Source: Ideonella sp. (GTDB lineage: Bacteria; Pseudomonadota; Gammaproteobacteria; Burkholderiales; Burkholderiaceae_C). Taken from it: 64,000 nt of DNA. The DNA lies in contig JADKIA010000008.1 of assembly GCA_016721465.1 (NCBI GenBank), forward strand, positions 526,325 through 590,324. The letters are read 5' to 3'. The notes under the pieces are model-generated. The model was not told where the DNA came from and made no database searches. It saw nothing but the letters and a program-made list of their open reading frames with translations. Positions 38,175-49,699 of this stretch are shown piece after piece; positions within the stretch are counted from its first letter, which is position 1, and each line of letters begins with the position of its first letter. The translations under genes were made by a program, and so were the position numbers.

Positions 38175-38248
38175 GAACCGGCCCCAGGTCGTCTCGGTTC
38201 GGTTCCCTCGTTTTCTTTCTCACTCAAACTTTCCCACTAGGAGTCATC

Positions 38249-38512
38249 ATGGAAGTCATCAGCTTTGTCGCTCTCGCCGCCGGCCTGATCATTGGTCTGG
38301 GCGCCGTTGGTGCCTGTATCGGCATCGGCATCATGGGTTCGAAGTACCTCGAGGCTTCCGCCCGTCAACCGGAGCTGATGAACGCGCTGCAGACCAAGAT
38401 GTTCCTGCTGGCCGGTCTGATCGACGCGGCCTTCATCATCGGCACCGGTATCGCGCTGTGGTTTGCCACGGCCAACCCGTTCATCGGCCAGATCGCCAAC
38501 TTGCCAAAGTAA
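38249..38512 (+). CDS. atpE: ATP synthase Fo subunit c
   Basis: Two-helix proteolipid of the rotor ring, 87 residues. The ion-carrying carboxylate is Asp59 (AGLIDAAFIIG). The Na+-binding Gln/Ser pattern is not evident, so it should be proton-coupled. The polar loop RQPE is intact. A CACTAGGAG ribosome site precedes the ATG. Confidence 0.97.
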   Translation: MEVISFVALAAGLIIGLGAVGACIGIGIMGSKYLEASARQPELMNALQTKMFLLAGLIDAAFIIGTGIALWFATANPFIGQIANLPK

Positions 38513-38520
38513 GTTGGACC

Positions 38521-38609
38521 ACCCCCGGAGCGGCTTCGCCGCTGCCCCCTCAAGGGGGCAACGCCAGTGGCCCGGCAGAGCCGGTTCCACGGCGTTTGCT
38601 GGGGGGGCC
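38521..38609 (-). repeat. Structured intergenic repeat, copy 2, inside the atp operon
   Basis: Reverse complement of the element at 21889-21972 (shared core around GCCGTGGAACCGGC). It lies nine bases after the atpE stop. Its stems are AGCGGC-TTC-GCCGCT (pairing shifted from copy 1), GCCCCCT-CA-AGGGGGC and CCGGC-AGA-GCCGG. It occupies half of the 171-base atpE-atpF gap, which is unusually long for this operon. Confidence 0.75.
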
Positions 38610-38683
38610 GTTGCGGCATCGGGGATCGGCGCTTGTCTAGGCAAGTGGTTCGGTCCAGTCAATACCCGTTTGAGGCATCAAAA

Positions 38684-39154
38684 GTGAACATCAACGGTAC
38701 CCTCATCGCCCAGATGATCGTGTTCCTGATCCTGGTCTGGTTCACGATGAGTTTCGTCTGGCCGCCGATCGTCAAGGCCCTTGACGAGCGTGCGAAGAAG
38801 ATCGCCGACGGCTTGTCCGCCGCCGACAAGGCCAAGGCCGATCTGGCGCAAGCCAACACCAAGGTCGAGCAGCAACTGGCCACCGCCCGCAACGACTCGG
38901 CCAAGCGCCTGGCCGATGCCGAGCGCCTGGCGCAACAGATGGTCGAGGAAGCCAAGACGCGTGCGTCTGAAGAAGGCGCCAAGATCATTGCCGCCGCCAA
39001 GGCCGAGGCCGAACAGGAAGCCGTGAAGGCGCGTGAAGCGCTGCGCGAGCAGGTGGCTGGCTTGGCTGTCAAGGGTGCTGAGCAGATCCTGCGCCGCGAA
39101 GTCAACGCTGGCGTTCACGCCGAGCTGTTGGGTCGCCTCAAGGCGGAACTCTGA
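38684..39154 (+). CDS. atpF: ATP synthase Fo subunit b
   Basis: Peripheral stalk subunit, 156 residues. One N-terminal membrane helix (about 5-25, ending FVWPPIVKAL) is followed by a long Ala/Glu/Lys-rich coiled coil. Start is GTG at 38684; the frame is open further upstream, but this position gives the standard opening NINGTLIAQMIVFL. It is separated from atpE by the repeat element and is two bases from atpH. Confidence 0.95.
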   Translation: MNINGTLIAQMIVFLILVWFTMSFVWPPIVKALDERAKKIADGLSAADKAKADLAQANTKVEQQLATARNDSAKRLADAERLAQQMVEEAKTRASEEGAKIIAAAKAEAEQEAVKAREALREQVAGLAVKGAEQILRREVNAGVHAELLGRLKAEL

Positions 39155-39156
39155 TC

Positions 39157-39689
39157 ATGGCCGAGATCGCCACCATCGCGCGACCCTATGCCGAAGCCTT
39201 GTTCAAGGCGGCAGGCACGGCGTCAGCCAGTCTCGTCGACCCCTGGGCGCGTTGGCGGCCGTGGCTGCCAATGATGAGCTGCGCCAGTTCGCCGACAACC
39301 CCAAGGTCGGGGCATCGCAGGTGTTCGACGTCGTCACCGGTGCGGCCAAGGTCGAAGGCCTCGATTCACGCCTGAGCAATCTGCTGCAGGCCGTGGTCGA
39401 GAACGGCCGCCTGGCCGCGCTGCCCGAGATCGCCGCCCAGTTCAAGTCGCTGGTGAACGCCCAATCGGGCACGTCCGACGCCGTGATCCACAGCGCTTTC
39501 CCGATCGAGGGCGCCGCGCTGGCCGACGTGGTCGCTTCGCTGGAAAAGCGCTTTGGCCGCAAGCTCAACGCCCGCGTGGAGCTCGATCCTGAACTGATCG
39601 GGGGCGTGCGCGTGGTGGTTGGCGACGAAGTCCTGGACACCTCGGTCAAGGCCCGTCTCGAACAAATGAAGGTCGCTCTGACGGCGTGA
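39157..39689 (+). CDS. atpH: ATP synthase F1 subunit delta (one frameshift)
   Basis: Connects the stator stalk to the alpha3beta3 head. It begins MAEIATIARPYAEALFKAA, correct for the family. Near 39243 one base is missing from a C-run (GTCGACCCCTGG), after which the right frame continues with LGALAAVAANDELRQFADNP to the stop at 39687-39689. Corrected length is 177 residues. Neighbouring atp genes are intact and delta is essential for the complex, so this is best read as a sequencing error. Confidence 0.93.
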
Positions 39690-39751
39690 CAGGCGCCGAG
39701 GCTGCCAAGCCTGGGCTCCCTTGCGCCGAATGCCGTCTGTAGGAGAAAGCA

Positions 39752-41305
<1,554 letters not shown>

Positions 41306-41334
41306 CCACGCACGCCTAGACAAGGAGCACCGTC

Positions 41335-42219
41335 ATGGCAGTCGGTAAAGAGATACGCGGCAAGATCAAGAGCTTCGAGAACACGAAGAAGATCACCAAG
41401 GCCATGGAAATGGTCTCGGCCTCGAAGATGCGCAAGGCGCAGGAACGCATGCGTGCGGCCCGGCCCTATGCGGACAAGATCCGCAACATCGCAGCCAACC
41501 TGTCGCAGGCCAACCCCGAGTACAAGTCGCCGTACATGCGCTCGGCCAGCAACGCCAAGTCGGTGGGCTACATCGTCGTCAGCACCGACAAGGGCCTGTG
41601 CGGTGGCCTGAACACCAACGTGTTGCGTGCGGTGACCAACAAGATGCGTGACCTGCAGGTCGCAGGCAGCAGCGCGCAAGCCGTGGCCATTGGCAACAAG
41701 GGCTTCGGCTTCCTGAACCGGATCGGCGTGAAGATGGTCAGCCACGTCACCCAGCTGGGCGACAAGCCGCACCTGGACAAGCTGATCGGCCCGGTGAAGG
41801 TGATGCTCGACGCTTTCGTCGAGGGCAAGGCGGACGCGGTCTACCTTTGCTACACCAAGTTCATCAACACCATGCGGCAGGAGCCGATGGTGGAGCAGTT
41901 GCTGCCGCTGTCCTCGTCGCGCCTGGAGCAGACCGCGGCCGAGAAGGCGCAGTACGGCTGGGACTACATCTACGAGCCCGACGCACCCACGGTGATCGAA
42001 GACCTGCTCACGCGCTACATCGAGGCACTGGTCTACCAGGCGGTGGCCGAGAACATGGCCTCGGAGCAGTCGGCGCGCATGGTGGCCATGAAGGCCGCCA
42101 CCGACAACGCCGGCACGCTGATCAACGACTTGAAGCTGGTCTACAACAAGACCCGCCAGGCCGCGATCACCAAGGAACTGTCTGAAATCGTGAGCGGCGC
42201 GGCCGCCATCAGCGGCTGA
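41335..42219 (+). CDS. atpG: ATP synthase F1 subunit gamma
   Basis: Central rotor shaft, 294 residues. N-terminal helix GKEIRGKIKSFENTKKITKA and the C-terminal helix ending VYNKTRQAAITKELSEIVSG form the coiled coil; DKGLCGGLN is the typical middle motif. AAGGAGC ribosome site precedes ATG. Confidence 0.98.
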   Translation: MAVGKEIRGKIKSFENTKKITKAMEMVSASKMRKAQERMRAARPYADKIRNIAANLSQANPEYKSPYMRSASNAKSVGYIVVSTDKGLCGGLNTNVLRAVTNKMRDLQVAGSSAQAVAIGNKGFGFLNRIGVKMVSHVTQLGDKPHLDKLIGPVKVMLDAFVEGKADAVYLCYTKFINTMRQEPMVEQLLPLSSSRLEQTAAEKAQYGWDYIYEPDAPTVIEDLLTRYIEALVYQAVAENMASEQSARMVAMKAATDNAGTLINDLKLVYNKTRQAAITKELSEIVSGAAAISG

Positions 42220-42260
42220 CCCGGTCGCACGAATCGAATACTGATTGAAGGATTGAAAAA

Positions 42261-43673
42261 ATGTCTAGCACCCAAACTCAGGGCAAGATCGTTCAGTGCA
42301 TCGGCGCCGTGGTGGACGTGGAGTTCCCGCGCGACAAGATGCCCCGCGTGTACGACGCACTCAAGCTCGATGGCTCGGCACTGACGCTGGAAGTCCAGCA
42401 GCAGCTCGGCGACGGCATCGTGCGCACCATTGCGCTGGGATCCAGCGACGGCCTGCGCCGCGGCCTGATGGTCAGCAACACCGGCGCAGCCATCACCGTG
42501 CCGGTGGGCAAGGCCACGCTGGGCCGCATCATGGACGTGCTGGGCACGCCCATCGACGAGCGCGGCCCGGTGGACCAGACGCTCACCGCGTCCATCCACC
42601 GCAAGGCCCCCAGCTACGACGAGTTGAGCCCCTCGCAAGAGCTGCTCGAAACCGGCATCAAGGTGATCGACCTGATCTGCCCCTTCGCCAAGGGCGGCAA
42701 GGTGGGTCTGTTCGGCGGCGCCGGTGTGGGCAAGACCGTGAACATGATGGAGCTCATCAACAACATCGCCAAGGCCCACTCGGGTCTGTCGGTGTTCGCT
42801 GGCGTGGGCGAGCGCACCCGCGAGGGCAACGACTTCTATCACGAGATGGCCGAGTCGGGCGTGGTCAACCTGGAGAACCTGGGCGAGTCCAAGGTGTCCA
42901 TGGTCTACGGCCAGATGAACGAGCCCCCGGGCAACCGTCTGCGCGTGGCGCTGACCGGGCTGACCATCGCCGAGTCGTTCCGCGACGAAGGCAAGGACGT
43001 GCTGTTCTTCGTCGACAACATCTACCGCTACACGCTGGCCGGCACCGAAGTGTCCGCGCTGCTGGGCCGCATGCCTTCCGCCGTGGGCTACCAGCCGACG
43101 CTGGCCGAGGAAATGGGCCGCCTGCAAGAGCGGATCACCTCGACCAAGGTCGGCTCGATCACCTCGATCCAGGCCGTGTACGTGCCGGCCGACGACTTGA
43201 CCGACCCGTCGCCCGCGACCACCTTCGCCCACTTGGACGCCACCGTGGTGCTGTCGCGGGACATCGCCTCGCTGGGCATCTACCCCGCCGTGGACCCGCT
43301 GGACTCCAACAGCCGCCAGGTCGACCCCAACGTGGTGGGTGAGGAGCACTACACCACCACGCGCGCCGTGCAGTCCACGCTGCAGCGCTACAAGGAACTG
43401 CGCGACATCATCGCCATCCTGGGCATGGACGAACTCAGCCCCGAAGACAAGCTGGCCGTGGCCCGCGCGCGCAAGATCCAGCGCTTCCTGTCGCAGCCCT
43501 TCCACGTGGCCGAAGTGTTCACCGGTTCGCCCGGCAAGTACGTGCCGCTGAAGGAAACCATCCGTGGCTTCAAGATGATCGTGGCCGGCGAGTGCGATCA
43601 CCTGCCCGAGCAGGCGTTCTACATGGTCGGTACGATCGACGAGGCCTTCGAAAAGGCCAAGAAGATCCAATAA
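42261..43673 (+). CDS. atpD: ATP synthase F1 subunit beta
   Basis: Catalytic subunit, 470 residues. P-loop GGAGVGKTVNMMELI, catalytic glutamate in GVGERTREGNDFY, and the DELSEED-like DELSPEDK segment are present. It starts with ATG at 42261 after GAAGGA. Complete and unbroken. Confidence 0.99.
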   Translation: MSSTQTQGKIVQCIGAVVDVEFPRDKMPRVYDALKLDGSALTLEVQQQLGDGIVRTIALGSSDGLRRGLMVSNTGAAITVPVGKATLGRIMDVLGTPIDERGPVDQTLTASIHRKAPSYDELSPSQELLETGIKVIDLICPFAKGGKVGLFGGAGVGKTVNMMELINNIAKAHSGLSVFAGVGERTREGNDFYHEMAESGVVNLENLGESKVSMVYGQMNEPPGNRLRVALTGLTIAESFRDEGKDVLFFVDNIYRYTLAGTEVSALLGRMPSAVGYQPTLAEEMGRLQERITSTKVGSITSIQAVYVPADDLTDPSPATTFAHLDATVVLSRDIASLGIYPAVDPLDSNSRQVDPNVVGEEHYTTTRAVQSTLQRYKELRDIIAILGMDELSPEDKLAVARARKIQRFLSQPFHVAEVFTGSPGKYVPLKETIRGFKMIVAGECDHLPEQAFYMVGTIDEAFEKAKKIQ

Positions 43674-43682
43674 GGAGCCGTC

Positions 43683-44096
43683 ATGGCAACCATTCACGTC
43701 GATGTGGTCAGCGCCGAGGCGAGCATCTTCTCTGGCGAGGCCAAGTTCGTGGCGCTTCCGGGCGAAGCGGGCGAGCTGGGCATCCTGCCGCGTCACACGC
43801 CGCTGATCACCCGCATCAGGCCGGGTGCGGTGCGCATCGAGAAGGCCGATGGCGACGAAGAGTTCGTCTTTGTCGCGGGCGGCATTCTCGAAGTGCAGCC
43901 GGGCACGGTCACCGTGCTGGCCGACACCGCCATCCGCGGGCATGACCTGGACGAGGCCAAGGCCACCGAGGCCAAGCGCCTGGCCGAAGAGGCGATGAAG
44001 AACGCCAAGAGCGACATCGACTTTGCCAAGGCGCAAAGCGAGTTCGCGATGATGGCCGCGCAGATCGCTGCGATCACCAAGCTGCGCAAGAAGTAA
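43683..44096 (+). CDS. atpC: ATP synthase F1 subunit epsilon
   Basis: Rotor foot and inhibitory subunit, 137 residues. The N-terminal beta-sandwich (FSGEAKFVALPGEAGELGIL, HTPLITRIRPG) and two C-terminal helices are present. It is the last gene of the operon, followed by a strong terminator. Confidence 0.97.
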   Translation: MATIHVDVVSAEASIFSGEAKFVALPGEAGELGILPRHTPLITRIRPGAVRIEKADGDEEFVFVAGGILEVQPGTVTVLADTAIRGHDLDEAKATEAKRLAEEAMKNAKSDIDFAKAQSEFAMMAAQIAAITKLRKK

Positions 44097-44122
44097 TCGC
44101 TGCTCGACGCCACCCGCCGTCG

Positions 44123-44146
44123 ACGCCCGCAGTTCGCTGTGGGCGT
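44123..44146 (+). terminator. Terminator of the atp operon with TTCG tetraloop
   Basis: A 10-bp stem (ACGCCCGCAG with CTGTGGGCGT, one G-T pair) closed by a TTCG tetraloop, 27 bases after the atpC stop, followed by a T-rich tail (TGTGCTTTGTG). A smaller CGCCC-GTGT-GGGCG hairpin follows directly. Confidence 0.85.
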
Positions 44147-44225
44147 TGTGCTTTGTGCGCCCGTGTGGGCGTACGCGTGCCGATCGGCAGGGTCAGCGCC
44201 GATGGTCGATTCGCCCGAGCCTGAC

Positions 44226-44231
44226 TAGACT
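44226..44231 (+). promoter_or_regulatory. -10-like box before the KAS III gene
   Basis: TAGACT lies 34 bases before the ATG at 44265, downstream of the atp terminator. No consensus -35 box. The same hexamer is used upstream of the EamA operon. Confidence 0.35.
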
Positions 44232-44264
44232 TCCCGCCATCGCAGCCCCACGAAACCTGCCACC

Positions 44265-45386
44265 ATGACCCGCATCGTCATCAGCGGCACCGGCCTCTAC
44301 CAGCCGCCGCACATCATCACCAACGCCGAACTGGTCGAGGCCTTCAATGCCTATGCCAACCAGTTCAACAGCCACAACGCAGCCCGCATCGAGTCCGGCG
44401 AAGTGCAGGCCATGGTGAGCTCCAGTGTGGAGTTCATCGAGAAGGCCTCGGGCATCAAGCAACGCTACGTGATCGACAAGCAGGGCGTGCTCGACCCGAA
44501 TCGCATGCGCCCGCATTTCGAGCCGCGCGATGACGACCAGCTCTCGCTGATGGCCGAGATCGCGGCCGACGCGGCGCGCAAGGCGCTGGCCGCCGCCGGC
44601 AAGCAGGGATCGGACGTCGACATGGTGCTGTGCGCCAGCGCCAACATGCAGCGCGCCTACCCGGCCATGGCGGTGGAAATCCAGCAGGCCATCGGCGCCG
44701 GCGGCTATGGGTTCGACATGAACGTGGCCTGCTCGTCCGCCACGTTCGCGATGGAGCAGGCCGTGAACGCGGTGAAGTGCGGCACCGCCAAGTGCGTGCT
44801 GATGGTCAACCCCGAGATCACCTCGGCACACCTGGAGTGGCGCGACCGCGATTGCCACTTCATCTTCGGCGACGTGTGCACGGCGATGATCATCGAGGCG
44901 GCCGACACCGCCACGTCGGCTGACCAGTGGGAGGTGCTGGGCACCAGGCTCGCCACGCAGTTCTCGAACAACATCCGCAACAACTTCGGTTTCATGAACC
45001 GTTGCGAGGACACCGATCCGGACGCCCGCGACAAGACCTTCCGGCAGGAGGGTCGCAAGGTGTTCAAGGAAGTGGTGCCGCTGGCTGCGGCGCACATCGA
45101 GGGCCACCTGAAGAGCCTCGGCTTCGAGACCGGGCAGATCCGGCGCTTCTGGTTGCACCAGGCCAACGAAGGCATGAACCAGTTCGTGCTGCGCAAGCTG
45201 GTGGGCCGGGACGTCACGAACGACATCGCCCCGCTGATCCTGGACACCTACGCCAACACCGCCTCGGCGGGTTCGATCATCGCCTTTCACGAACACCATG
45301 ACGACATGGTGCCGGGCGACGTGGGCGTGATCTGTTCCTTCGGGGCCGGTTATTCGGTGGGCAGCGTGGTGGTTCGGCGCCTGTAG
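44265..45386 (+). CDS. Beta-ketoacyl-ACP synthase III-like enzyme
   Basis: A 373-residue FabH-fold condensing enzyme. The catalytic triad is intact: Cys156 (NVACSSATF), His298 (WLHQAN) and Asn331 (TYANTASAG). It is about 50 residues longer than E. coli FabH, with insertions near residues 30-50 and 75-95, as in the long KAS III group of proteobacteria. It may initiate fatty acid synthesis or make a specialised acyl product. It has its own promoter region and is not part of the atp operon. Confidence 0.88.
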   Translation: MTRIVISGTGLYQPPHIITNAELVEAFNAYANQFNSHNAARIESGEVQAMVSSSVEFIEKASGIKQRYVIDKQGVLDPNRMRPHFEPRDDDQLSLMAEIAADAARKALAAAGKQGSDVDMVLCASANMQRAYPAMAVEIQQAIGAGGYGFDMNVACSSATFAMEQAVNAVKCGTAKCVLMVNPEITSAHLEWRDRDCHFIFGDVCTAMIIEAADTATSADQWEVLGTRLATQFSNNIRNNFGFMNRCEDTDPDARDKTFRQEGRKVFKEVVPLAAAHIEGHLKSLGFETGQIRRFWLHQANEGMNQFVLRKLVGRDVTNDIAPLILDTYANTASAGSIIAFHEHHDDMVPGDVGVICSFGAGYSVGSVVVRRL

Positions 45387-45403
45387 GCGCCAACGGCCGC
45401 CCC

Positions 45404-45910
45404 CTAAATCACCAAAGGCGCGTCCGGCAGCTCGTTGGTGTCGGCATCTTGCGCTTGCCGCGCGAAGTGCACGCGCAGCAGTTCGTCCACCGCGTCCACC
45501 GCCGCGTTCAGGCCGGTCTCGAACTGCCCGGCCCGCAGGCCCGGCTTCATGCGCTCAAGGATGGCGGCCCACTGCGCCGCAGTGGCGTGCGGGTTCAGGC
45601 CGCGGTCGGCCACGATCTCGATCGTGTGCTCGGCCAGCAGCAGGTAAATCAGCACGCCGTTGTTGTGCTCGGTGTCCCAGACCCGCAGCTTGCCGAACAT
45701 CATCAACGCCCGGGCCCGCGCCGGCAGCCGCTTCCACAGGTAGGACCAGGGCAGCCCGGCCTCGATGCAGATGCGGATCTCGCCGCTGTGCCGCCGTTCG
45801 CTGGCGGCCACTCGGTCGGTCAGGCGCGACAAGGCGTCGGCGGGCAGCGCGCGGCGCACGTCGGTCTGGTCGCGCCAGCGGTGGCGAAGCATGCGTCCGA
45901 TACGGTTCAT
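45404..45910 (-). CDS. TPM-domain protein (second copy)
   Basis: A 168-residue protein with one TPM domain (ERRHSGEIRICIEAGLPW ... NNGVLIYLLLAEHTIEIVADRGL) and no clear signal peptide. TPM domains occur in thylakoid and bacterial membrane-maintenance proteins. Its ATG overlaps the stop of the upstream TPM gene (TGATG). It is the third gene of a lemA-TPM-TPM operon. Confidence 0.85.
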   Translation of the reverse strand: MNRIGRMLRHRWRDQTDVRRALPADALSRLTDRVAASERRHSGEIRICIEAGLPWSYLWKRLPARARALMMFGKLRVWDTEHNNGVLIYLLLAEHTIEIVADRGLNPHATAAQWAAILERMKPGLRAGQFETGLNAAVDAVDELLRVHFARQAQDADTNELPDAPLVI

Positions 45911-46823
45911 CACCAGCTCCCGGACGCGCCACCGCCCCCGAAGTCGCCACCACCACCGGACGAAAAACCGCCCCGCCCCCGCCCCCGCCCCCGCTGCCGC
46001 CGAAGCCGCCGCCACCGAAGATCACCGGCGGCCCGCCACGGCCACCGCGCGACCCACCGCCGCTGCCGCCGCCAGCACCGAGCACGATGGCTGCCAGCAG
46101 GGCCACCACGCCCGCCGCCCCGGCGAACAACAGGCTCGCGGTGAACAGCCAGACCAAGCCCCCGGCGCCGGCGCCGGTGAGCAAGGCGCCCAACTTGCGC
46201 CCGAACACGCTGCCCAGCACGCCAGCGAGCACCGGCACGGCGACAAACAGGATCATCACCACCTCCTGCGCCCCGAAGCCGTCCAGACCGACCGTCGTGT
46301 CGGGCTTGGCGGCGGGGCTGGGCAGGTGTTCGCCCCGCACGCGCGCCATCAAACCATCAACGCCCGCGTTCAGGCCGCCGGCGTAGTCGCCCTGCTTGAA
46401 GGCCGGGGTGATGGCGCGGTCAATGATCTGGCGTGCAGCGAGGTCGGGGACCGCGCCCTCCAGGGCCTTGGCCACCTCGATGCGGATCTTGCGGTCGTCG
46501 CGCGCCACCACCACCAGCAGGCCATCGCCGACCGTCCTGCGGCCGATCTTCCAGCTGTCGGCCACACGCTGCGCATAGCTGGCGATGTCCTCCGGCTGCG
46601 TGGTGGCCACCAGCAGCAGCACGATTTGCGGACCGGCCTCGGCTTCGAAGCCGGCGAGCTTGGTCTCCAGCGCGCTGCGTTGCGGCGCACTGAGCACCTG
46701 GGCCAGGTCCACCACCCGGGCGCTGAGTGCGGGCACGGCTTGCACGTCCTGGGCCAATGCCAGGGCCGGCGCGGCCAGCGCCCAGCACAACAGCAGCGCC
46801 CAGAGCGCGCGCACCTTGGTCAC
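45910..46823 (-). CDS. YgcG-type TPM-domain membrane protein (one frameshift near the C-terminus)
   Basis: An approximately 304-residue exported protein: signal peptide (about 1-24), TPM domain (about 32-155, with QIVLLLVATTQPEDIASYAQRV), two membrane helices, then a Gly/Ser-rich tail. Near 45972 one G is missing from a G-run; restoring it gives the family's standard ending GGDFGGGGASGSW and a TGA overlapping the next start. It starts with GTG at 46823, seven bases after lemA. Confidence 0.85.
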
Positions 46824-46830
46824 GGCAGGC

Positions 46831-47454
46831 TCACTTGGAGGCTGCGGGCGCTGGTGCCTTGTCGAAGCTCACCGAAGGCGGCTTGCTGATGGTGGCCTCG
46901 TTCTCCACCGTGAAGCTGGGCTTGACGCTGTAGCTGAACATCATCGCCGTCAGGTTGGTCGGAAAGCTGCGGGTCAGCACGTTGTAGTCCGCCACCGCCT
47001 TGATGTAGCGGTTGCGCGCCACGGTGATGCGGTTTTCGGTGCCTTCGAGTTGCACACGCAGATCCTGGAAGGCCTGGTTGGCCTTCAGGTTCGGGTACTG
47101 CTCGCTCACCACCATCAGGCGGCTGAGCGCGCCCGACAACTCACCCTGCGCGGCCTGGAACTTCTTGAAGGCCTCCGGGTTGTTGATCAACTCGGGCGTG
47201 GCCTGGATGCTGGTGGCCTTGCTGCGGGCCTCGATCACCTTGGTGAGCGTGTCCTGCTCGAAGCCGGCCTCGCCCTTGACCGTGGCCACGATGTTGGGGA
47301 TCAGGTCGGCGCGGCGCTGGTACTGATTGAGCACCTCGGACCAACCGGCCTTGACGCCCTCGTCCTGGCGTTGGAAGTCGTTGTAGCCGCAGCCCGAGAG
47401 CAACATCACCGCGCTGAGTGCCGTCGTGGCGAGGGCTTTGCGAGAAACCGACAT
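46831..47454 (-). CDS. lemA: LemA-family lipoprotein
   Basis: A 207-residue membrane protein. The N-terminus is a lipoprotein signal (AVMLLSGCGYN, lipid on Cys). The LemA coiled-coil core shows VLNQYQRRADLIPNIVATVKG and NRYIKAVADYNVLTRSFP. The function of LemA is unclear; it is widely found with TPM-domain genes, exactly as here. It is divergent from the S9 peptidase gene 231 bases away. Confidence 0.93.
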   Translation of the reverse strand: MSVSRKALATTALSAVMLLSGCGYNDFQRQDEGVKAGWSEVLNQYQRRADLIPNIVATVKGEAGFEQDTLTKVIEARSKATSIQATPELINNPEAFKKFQAAQGELSGALSRLMVVSEQYPNLKANQAFQDLRVQLEGTENRITVARNRYIKAVADYNVLTRSFPTNLTAMMFSYSVKPSFTVENEATISKPPSVSFDKAPAPAASK

Positions 47455-47685
47455 CGATGGACTCCTGTCTTGCGGAAAGGCCCGCGCGCTGAAGTATGGG
47501 GCTGCTGTGGCGGATTTCAAGCCATGGAGGCGAAGGCCGCCTGGCCGGCCGCACCCCGCGCGTGTCCCCAACACCGAGAAGGCGCGTGCAGAATGCGGGG
47601 CCCAGGCGGCAATAAGGTCGCCGCACGTCCGGCCCAAACTCGTCCAAAGTGCAGGTGGGACGCACGAAGCCACAGGGAGAACGGC

Positions 47686-49678
47686 ATGAACCATTCCAAG
47701 CGGAGCCGCACCGTGCGTGTGGCGTGGGCTGTCGTCACGGCGATGCTGCTGCCGTTTGCCGCGCACGCGGCGCTCGATCCGGTACCGATCGAGGCCTTTT
47801 TCAAGCCCGCCAAGCTGCGCATGCCCAAGCTGTCACCCAGTGGACGCTGGCTGGCGACACTGACCAGCCTGCCCGAGCGCCGCGTCGGCCTGATGATGGT
47901 GGATCTGGACGGCAAGCAGGACCCGCACTTCATCGAGGCCTCCACCACGGCCGACGTGGCGTGGTTCGGCTGGGTCAGCGACGACTGGTTGATCTTCTCG
48001 ATCGACGATCCCGACAACCGCGACGACAAGCCGCGCTCCCGCGGCCTGATGACCGTGCGGCGCGATGGCGGCGAGTCGCGCATGCTGGTGCAACGCGAAT
48101 ACCGCTTCAACGACCCGATTGCCACGCGCAAGATCCTGGGCCCGAACCATGAGTTTCTTGGCTACGGCGCGCCGGGCAGCAACGAGATCGTCGTCGGCGA
48201 GTTCAAGTGGGACACGGGTGGCGAGTACAGCCACACCGTGCCGATGGTGCTCAATGTGGCCACCGGCGCGGTGCGCAGCCTGCTGAAGGATGCACCCAAG
48301 GCCTCGGACTGGCTGCTGGATGGCCAGGGGCGCGCCCGAGCCGCGCTGGGCACCGACGGGCCGGACGCCTTCGTGCTGTGGTCGGACGGGCCGGACAAGC
48401 CCTGGCGCCAGATCAGCAAGGCCCCGCGCTTCGAGCAGCCCTTCGGGTTGGCCTACATCGACGACAAGGGCCTGATGGTTCGCACCTGGGACACCCAAGG
48501 CCACACCGAATTGCGCAGCTTCGACCTGGTCAAGGGCCGGCCAGGGCCGGAGGCACTGCTGGCCACGCCGGGATTCGACGGGCCGGTGAGGCCCGTGGAT
48601 CGGCGCGATAGCGACATTGTCGACGGCGTGCGCCTGGCCGTGGACGGCACGGCCACCGTGTGGTTCAACCCGACCATGAAACGCATCCAAGCCGAAGTGG
48701 ACGCCGGCCTGCCGGGGCGCCTGAACCTGCTCAGCTGCCGGCCCTGCGACGACCCGCGCGTGGTGTTGGTGTCGTCCTACTCGGACCGCAGTGCCGGCGA
48801 TCACCTGATCTACCGTCCGCAGCAAAAGAAGTGGCAGCTGATTGGCAGCTCACGGCCGGACATCGACGAAAAGCGCATGTCGCCCTTGAGCTTTCACCGC
48901 ACCAGGGCCCGTGATGGCCTGGACTTGCCGCTGTGGGTGACGCGGCCGATCGGCGCCACGGAAAAGCCGCTGCCCGCCGTGGTGATGGTGCATGGCGGGC
49001 CCAATGTGCGGCACCTATTGGGGCTGGGATGCCGACGCCCAATTCCTCGCCTCTCGCGGCTACGTGGTGATCGAGCCCGAGTTTCGCGGCAGCCGGGGCT
49101 ATGGCGTGTCGCATTTCCGCGCCGGCTGGAAGCAGTGGGGCCTGGCCATGCAGGACGACGTGAGCGATGCGCTCAAATTCGCCGTTGGGCAGGGCTGGGT
49201 CGACCCGACCCGTGTGTGCATCATGGGTTTCAGCTATGGCGGCTATGCCACGCTGATGGGCCTGGTGAAGGACCCGGACCAGTACCGCTGCGGCATCGCG
49301 GGCATGGCGGTGTCCGACCCGAGGAACATGTTCAGCATGCACTGGTCCGACATCTCCGATTCGGCGCGCCAATACAGCCTGCCCACGCTGATGGGCGACC
49401 CAAAGAAGGACGAAGCCCAGTTCATCGCCACCTCGCCGGTGGAGCAGGTGGCCCGCATCAAGGCGCCGCTGCTGCTTCTGCACGGCTTCAAGGACCAGCG
49501 GGTGCCTGTCGAGAATGGCGAGCGCATGCGCGACGCGCTGCTCAAGCATGGCAAGAAGGTGGAGTGGCTGCTCTACCCGGACGAGGCCCACGGCTTCCAG
49601 CGGCCGGACAACCGCATCGATTTCTGGCGCCGCGCCGAGGCGTTTCTCGCTGTGCACCTGAAGCCCGAGCCCAAGTAG
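47686..49678 (+). CDS. Exported S9-family prolyl oligopeptidase-like peptidase (one frameshift)
   Basis: About 664 residues with a signal peptide (ending HAALDP region), an N-terminal beta-propeller and a C-terminal alpha/beta hydrolase. The nucleophile is in GFSYGGYA, the Asp in KDQRVPVENG and the His in DEAHGF. Near 49009 two bases are lost from a GC repeat (GTGCGGCACC for GTGCGCGGCACC), splitting HGGPNVRGTYWGW. The frames on both sides are otherwise clean, so the gene is probably intact in the cell. Acylaminoacyl peptidase or dipeptidyl peptidase activity is likely. Confidence 0.88.
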
Positions 49679-49699
49679 GGCGAGGCCGCGCGGCGCAGT

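Noticed and set aside
46585..47685. Upstream 360 codons in frame with the S9 peptidase
   Set aside because: They run antisense through lemA and the TPM gene. The signal peptide at 47686 with a ribosome site marks the true start.
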